A DNA stretch of 8,275 nt from JAAYFT01 sp041655755. GTDB lineage: Bacteria > Bacillota > Clostridia > Tissierellales > Tissierellaceae. The notes beneath the pieces are model-generated. The model saw nothing but the letters and a program-made list of their open reading frames with translations. It made no database searches and had not been told where the DNA came from. How positions within the stretch are numbered: the stretch's first letter is position 1; the number at the start of each line of letters is the position of its first letter. The translations under genes were made by a program, and so were the position numbers. Positions 5,779 to 8,275 of this stretch are shown one piece after another. Location: NCBI GenBank assembly GCA_041655755.1, contig JBBAEY010000088.1, positions 1-8,275 on the forward strand, read 5' to 3'.

Positions 5779-7059
5779 CTATCCTATATATGCCCTATAT
5801 TTTTCCATGTCAATTTCATTTATATTTAATTGCAAGAGGGTACCATCTTCCCCGTACTCCATCTTTAGGATCTGGTAATTGTTCATGAAATAATTTACTA
5901 GGTTTTGCCTGTCATAGGGAATATTCAAAGTTACAAGCCTGTACTGATGGGGCAACAATTCCTCTATATTTTCTATAAGTTTCTCAATATTTTCACCCTG
6001 TTTCGCTGATATGAATATCTTATTGTCTATATCCTTATTTTCATACACTAATTTGTCTATACTCACCTTGTCCATTTTATTAAATACTGTAATTATTGGT
6101 TTGTCTACAACTTCCAGCTCTCTCAATATTTTGTGGGTGGTCTGTATTTGAATATCTAAATCGCTGTTTGAACCATCTACTACATGAAGTAATAAATCTG
6201 CATACCTAATCTCTTCTAGGGTTCCCTTGAAGGCTTCTATTAATTTTGTAGGTAATTTAGATACAAAACCGACTGTATCAGTAAGCAAAAAATCCTGTCC
6301 ATTCAACAATTTCGCCTTCCTAAGGGATGTATCTAGAGTGGCAAATAGCATATCTTCTACATACACTTCCTTGGCTTCATCGCCATCACCATATAGGTCG
6401 ATTATCTTATTGAGGAGGGTTGACTTACCTGCATTGGTATATCCTACGAGGGCTACAATAGGGATGCTTGAGCCTTCCCTTTGCTTTCGCTTGATATTTC
6501 TTACCTTCTCCACTTCTTTTAACTCTTTTTCAATGTTGTTGACTTCCCTCAGAATATGTCTTCTATCAGTTTCGAGTTTTTGTTCCCCCGGCCCTCTGGT
6601 TCCTATCCCGCCGCCTTCCCTCGACAAATAATCCCTAAAACCTATTAACCTAGGCAACCTATACTTGAGCTGGGCTAATTTTACCTGCAATTTCCCTTCC
6701 TTGGACTTGGCCCTGTTGGCAAATATATCTAAAATCAGGTTAGTTCTATCGACTATTTTCCTATCTATAATCTTCTCAAGGTTCCTTAGCTGTGCCCCTG
6801 ACAGTTCATCATTGAACACCACTGTGCCAATAGATAGCTCGTCACAATAATTCCTTATCTCTTCTGCCTTTCCCTTGCCAATATAATAGGCAGGGTTAAT
6901 GGAATCTTTTTTCTGTATCAACCTAGTGATGACCACAGCTTCTGCAGCCTTTACCAATTCCTCCAGTTCATCTAAGGAATTTTCAATATCAATTGCATCT
7001 CTGGCTAAATCAATACCTACTAGTAAAACTCTTTCCCCCATATTTATTTCTTGCTCCAA
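5779..7059 (-). CDS. hflX: GTPase HflX
   Basis: HflX is a ribosome-binding GTPase of the OBG/translation-factor group; in E. coli and others it splits stalled or stress-damaged 70S ribosomes, and it acts in the cytoplasm. The 426-residue protein has the N-terminal HflX domain, with GKGKAEEI (61-68), the GGGIGTRGPGE loop (149-159) and a following helical linker. The G domain has G1 GYTNAGKST (206-214), G2 Thr in FATLD (239-243), G3 DTVGF (261-265), G4 NKMD (327-330) and G5 SAK (351-353). All GTP-binding motifs are intact, and a short C-terminal domain follows. The start is a TTG at 7059 with GAGGAGGG five bases upstream; the ATG at codon 7 would be too far from that site. It lies 53 bp downstream of yunB and has its own promoter candidate. 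Confidence 0.96.
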   Translation of the reverse strand: MEQEINMGERVLLVGIDLARDAIDIENSLDELEELVKAAEAVVITRLIQKKDSINPAYYIGKGKAEEIRNYCDELSIGTVVFNDELSGAQLRNLEKIIDRKIVDRTNLILDIFANRAKSKEGKLQVKLAQLKYRLPRLIGFRDYLSREGGGIGTRGPGEQKLETDRRHILREVNNIEKELKEVEKVRNIKRKQREGSSIPIVALVGYTNAGKSTLLNKIIDLYGDGDEAKEVYVEDMLFATLDTSLRKAKLLNGQDFLLTDTVGFVSKLPTKLIEAFKGTLEEIRYADLLLHVVDGSNSDLDIQIQTTHKILRELEVVDKPIITVFNKMDKVSIDKLVYENKDIDNKIFISAKQGENIEKLIENIEELLPHQYRLVTLNIPYDRQNLVNYFMNNYQILKMEYGEDGTLLQLNINEIDMEKYRAYIG

Positions 7060-7090
7060 TCTATCCCTCCTCTTCAGTCGCCTTCTTATT

Positions 7091-7099
7091 ATTATACCA
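7091..7099 (-). promoter_or_regulatory. Candidate extended -10 promoter for hflX
   Basis: On the minus strand this reads TGGTATAAT: consensus TATAAT (7096-7091) with the TG of an extended -10. No good -35 is seen at 16-18 bp. Transcription would start near 7084, just upstream of the hflX ribosome binding site. This would let hflX and the downstream genes be expressed in growing cells independently of the sporulation gene yunB. Confidence 0.55.
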
Positions 7100-7112
7100 T
7101 TTTTTAGTTAAT

Positions 7113-7766
7113 TTATCTAAGAATGTCTAAATATTCTTTAGATGGTATTGTAAAGTATTGTTCTGGGACATTTCCAATGATTACCGTTTCCGCAATGGGT
7201 ATATTGCTAGTAATATTTATGGTTTTCGATATAAGCGGAACGATTATCCTAATATCGGTAGATACGATTAAATAGATCCTATGACGTGTTTGATTTATCC
7301 CTGCCTCTTCAAATTCTGTTGCAAATCCAACGTTTACTGAACCCTGGGGCTGAATTTGCAGGTTTAGGCTAGGTAACTTTAAAATATATCTATTGAAGGC
7401 ATTGCTTAGGGGGATTTTCACCTTTGAATTTGATAGGTTCTTCAGTTGTTCCTGTACTTCCAATGCCATATCGGCTGCAATACTATTCATTAATATGGTA
7501 TTTGCCTGCATCAAGGAGACCCTTCCATCTATATCATATTTTACTAATATCAAGTTTTCATAGTTTATATCCTCCTTGATTTTAGATTTTATAGTATCGT
7601 TTATGGCTTTTGTAGTTACGGACTTGGCCCTGACCTCCGCAACTGCAACTAAGGTTGGCTTTATATTGCGGTCGACATAATTATAAAGGTATAGTATAAA
7701 TAAGAGAAAAATAATAATAAATATAATAAACCTTCTTTTCCTAAGCCCACCCAACAAATTCCTCAC
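7113..7766 (-). CDS. yunB: Sporulation protein YunB
   Basis: This 217-residue protein has a basic N-terminus (RKRR), one transmembrane segment at about residues 13-30, and an external domain. NIKPTLVAVAEVRAK (34-48) and the C-terminal IAETVIIGNVPEQYF (191-205) match the YunB family. In B. subtilis yunB is made in the mother cell under sigma-E and its loss impairs sporulation; the molecular role is not known. It implies that this organism forms endospores. A GTG at 7775 would touch its own ribosome binding site, so the GTG at 7766, six bases after AGGGGGTG (7780-7773), is preferred; the difference is three residues. No convincing sigma-A promoter is seen upstream. A CATATATT at about 7795-7788 could be a sigma-E type -10, but its -35 is poor. 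It is divergent from the PBP gene. Confidence 0.9.
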   Translation of the reverse strand: MRNLLGGLRKRRFIIFIIIFLLFILYLYNYVDRNIKPTLVAVAEVRAKSVTTKAINDTIKSKIKEDINYENLILVKYDIDGRVSLMQANTILMNSIAADMALEVQEQLKNLSNSKVKIPLSNAFNRYILKLPSLNLQIQPQGSVNVGFATEFEEAGINQTRHRIYLIVSTDIRIIVPLISKTINITSNIPIAETVIIGNVPEQYFTIPSKEYLDILR

Positions 7767-7848
7767 GTCGGCCACCCCCTATTCTAATATATGATTGGAT
7801 TCATTATAATTGTTTGTTTTCTAAGAAATATTAGGAATTATTGATATA

Positions 7849-7877
7849 TTAACAATAAACTATTTTTATGGTATAAT
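7849..7877 (+). promoter_or_regulatory. Sigma-A promoter for the class A PBP gene
   Basis: TTAACA (7849-7854), a 17-bp spacer, and TATAAT (7872-7877), with TG one base upstream of the -10 (7869-7870), give an almost ideal vegetative promoter. The start would be near 7884, leaving a leader of about 33 bases before the ATG at 7917. The rest of the 150-bp gap between yunB and this gene is plain AT-rich sequence with no riboswitch-like structure that I can see. Confidence 0.8.
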
Positions 7878-7916
7878 TAATGAGTTCTAGTTTTTACCGT
7901 TTAAGGAGGAGTTTTT

Positions 7917-8275
7917 ATGGACAAAGACAAAAAGAAGCTAAAGAAGATGTCCGCTGGTAAATTGACCCTAAAAATTATAAAAATTCTATTGATTATATTT
8001 TTAGTATTATCTTTCATAGCAGGTGGAATGCTTGTAGGGGTTGTCCTATCAATGATTAAGGATGCTCCCGACATTGACCCAAGCAGGGTCAACGCCTCGC
8101 TCGATTTAACATCTACAATCTACGATGCCGATGGAAATCTAATTGAAAAAATTCAGGCTCCTGAGTTCCGTACCATTGTAAAGCTAAATCAGATGCCTAA
8201 ATATTTGAGAGATGCCTTTGTATCTATCGAGGATGAAAGATTTGAAAGCCACTTTGGGGTGGATCCTAAGGGTAT
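7917..8275 (+). CDS. Class A penicillin-binding protein (bifunctional peptidoglycan glycosyltransferase/transpeptidase), N-terminal part
   Basis: The first 119 codons are present and the gene runs off the right edge. The protein has a short, very basic cytoplasmic start (residues 1-22), one transmembrane anchor (about 23-47), then the beginning of the extracellular region. STIYDADGNLIEKI (66-79) is the linker usual in PBP1a-type proteins. SIEDERFESHFGVDPKG (103-119) contains the GT51 motif EDxxFxxHxG, with E105 expected to be the catalytic Glu that polymerises lipid II. The transpeptidase domain would lie beyond the window. The start is firm: AAGGAGG at 7903-7909 is seven bases before the ATG, behind a strong promoter. 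This resembles ponA/PBP1A, but the exact paralogue cannot be fixed from the N-terminus. Confidence 0.93.
   Translation, partial: MDKDKKKLKKMSAGKLTLKIIKILLIIFLVLSFIAGGMLVGVVLSMIKDAPDIDPSRVNASLDLTSTIYDADGNLIEKIQAPEFRTIVKLNQMPKYLRDAFVSIEDERFESHFGVDPKG

Noticed and set aside
6227..6631. 134-codon plus-strand frame opposite hflX
   Set aside because: It mirrors the intact GTPase domain; its Ser/Leu/Phe-rich composition is typical of antisense translation.
7901..8092. Minus-strand frame at the PBP start
   Set aside because: The plus strand here codes a clear class A PBP N-terminus with promoter and ribosome binding site.

Overview
The window looks like chromosome from a low-GC, endospore-forming Gram-positive anaerobe, probably Clostridia in the broad sense (a Tissierellales-like organism would fit, but I cannot name a genus). 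The reasons are AT-rich DNA, strong AGGAGG-type ribosome binding sites, GTG and TTG starts, TATAAT promoters often with an upstream TG, a sporulation-specific yunB homologue, and a three-subunit molybdenum hydroxylase. Most of the window is conserved core or housekeeping gene content. I see no mobile element, rRNA, tRNA or CRISPR array.

Layout. Bases 1-1634 (+) hold the end of a xanthine dehydrogenase/aldehyde oxidase-type operon: the C-terminus of the molybdopterin subunit, the FAD subunit and the two-cluster [2Fe-2S] subunit, packed with a 14-bp overlap and then a direct abutment. A hairpin at 1688-1735 sits between this operon and a convergent pair on the minus strand, nadE (NH3-dependent NAD synthetase) followed by yebC. 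Bases 3281-3400 are a divergent control region between nadE and a plus-strand pair of half-size TSUP (TauE/SafE-like) membrane proteins with an ATGA stop/start overlap. This region carries a perfect 7-1-7 inverted repeat overlapping promoter-like sequences on both strands. The second TSUP gene converges on a minus-strand gene, and one hairpin lies across both stop codons.

Bases 4116-7766 are a same-strand minus cluster, read in the order yunB (sporulation), hflX (ribosome-associated GTPase), a Nudix-fold protein with a degraded Nudix box, a YigZ/IMPACT-family protein and a small CoA-binding-domain protein. Divergent from yunB, a class A penicillin-binding protein gene starts at 7917 behind a near-consensus sigma-A promoter and runs off the right edge.

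How the genes relate. The xdh genes encode one enzyme complex. The TSUP halves probably assemble into one transporter. HflX, YebC and YigZ point to ribosome and translation quality control. YunB and the PBP belong to the spore and cell envelope. The features most worth a second look are the Nudix protein without its expected catalytic residues, the split TSUP transporter, and the Fur/PerR-like palindrome in front of it. I found no clear evidence of a wholly new multi-gene system.
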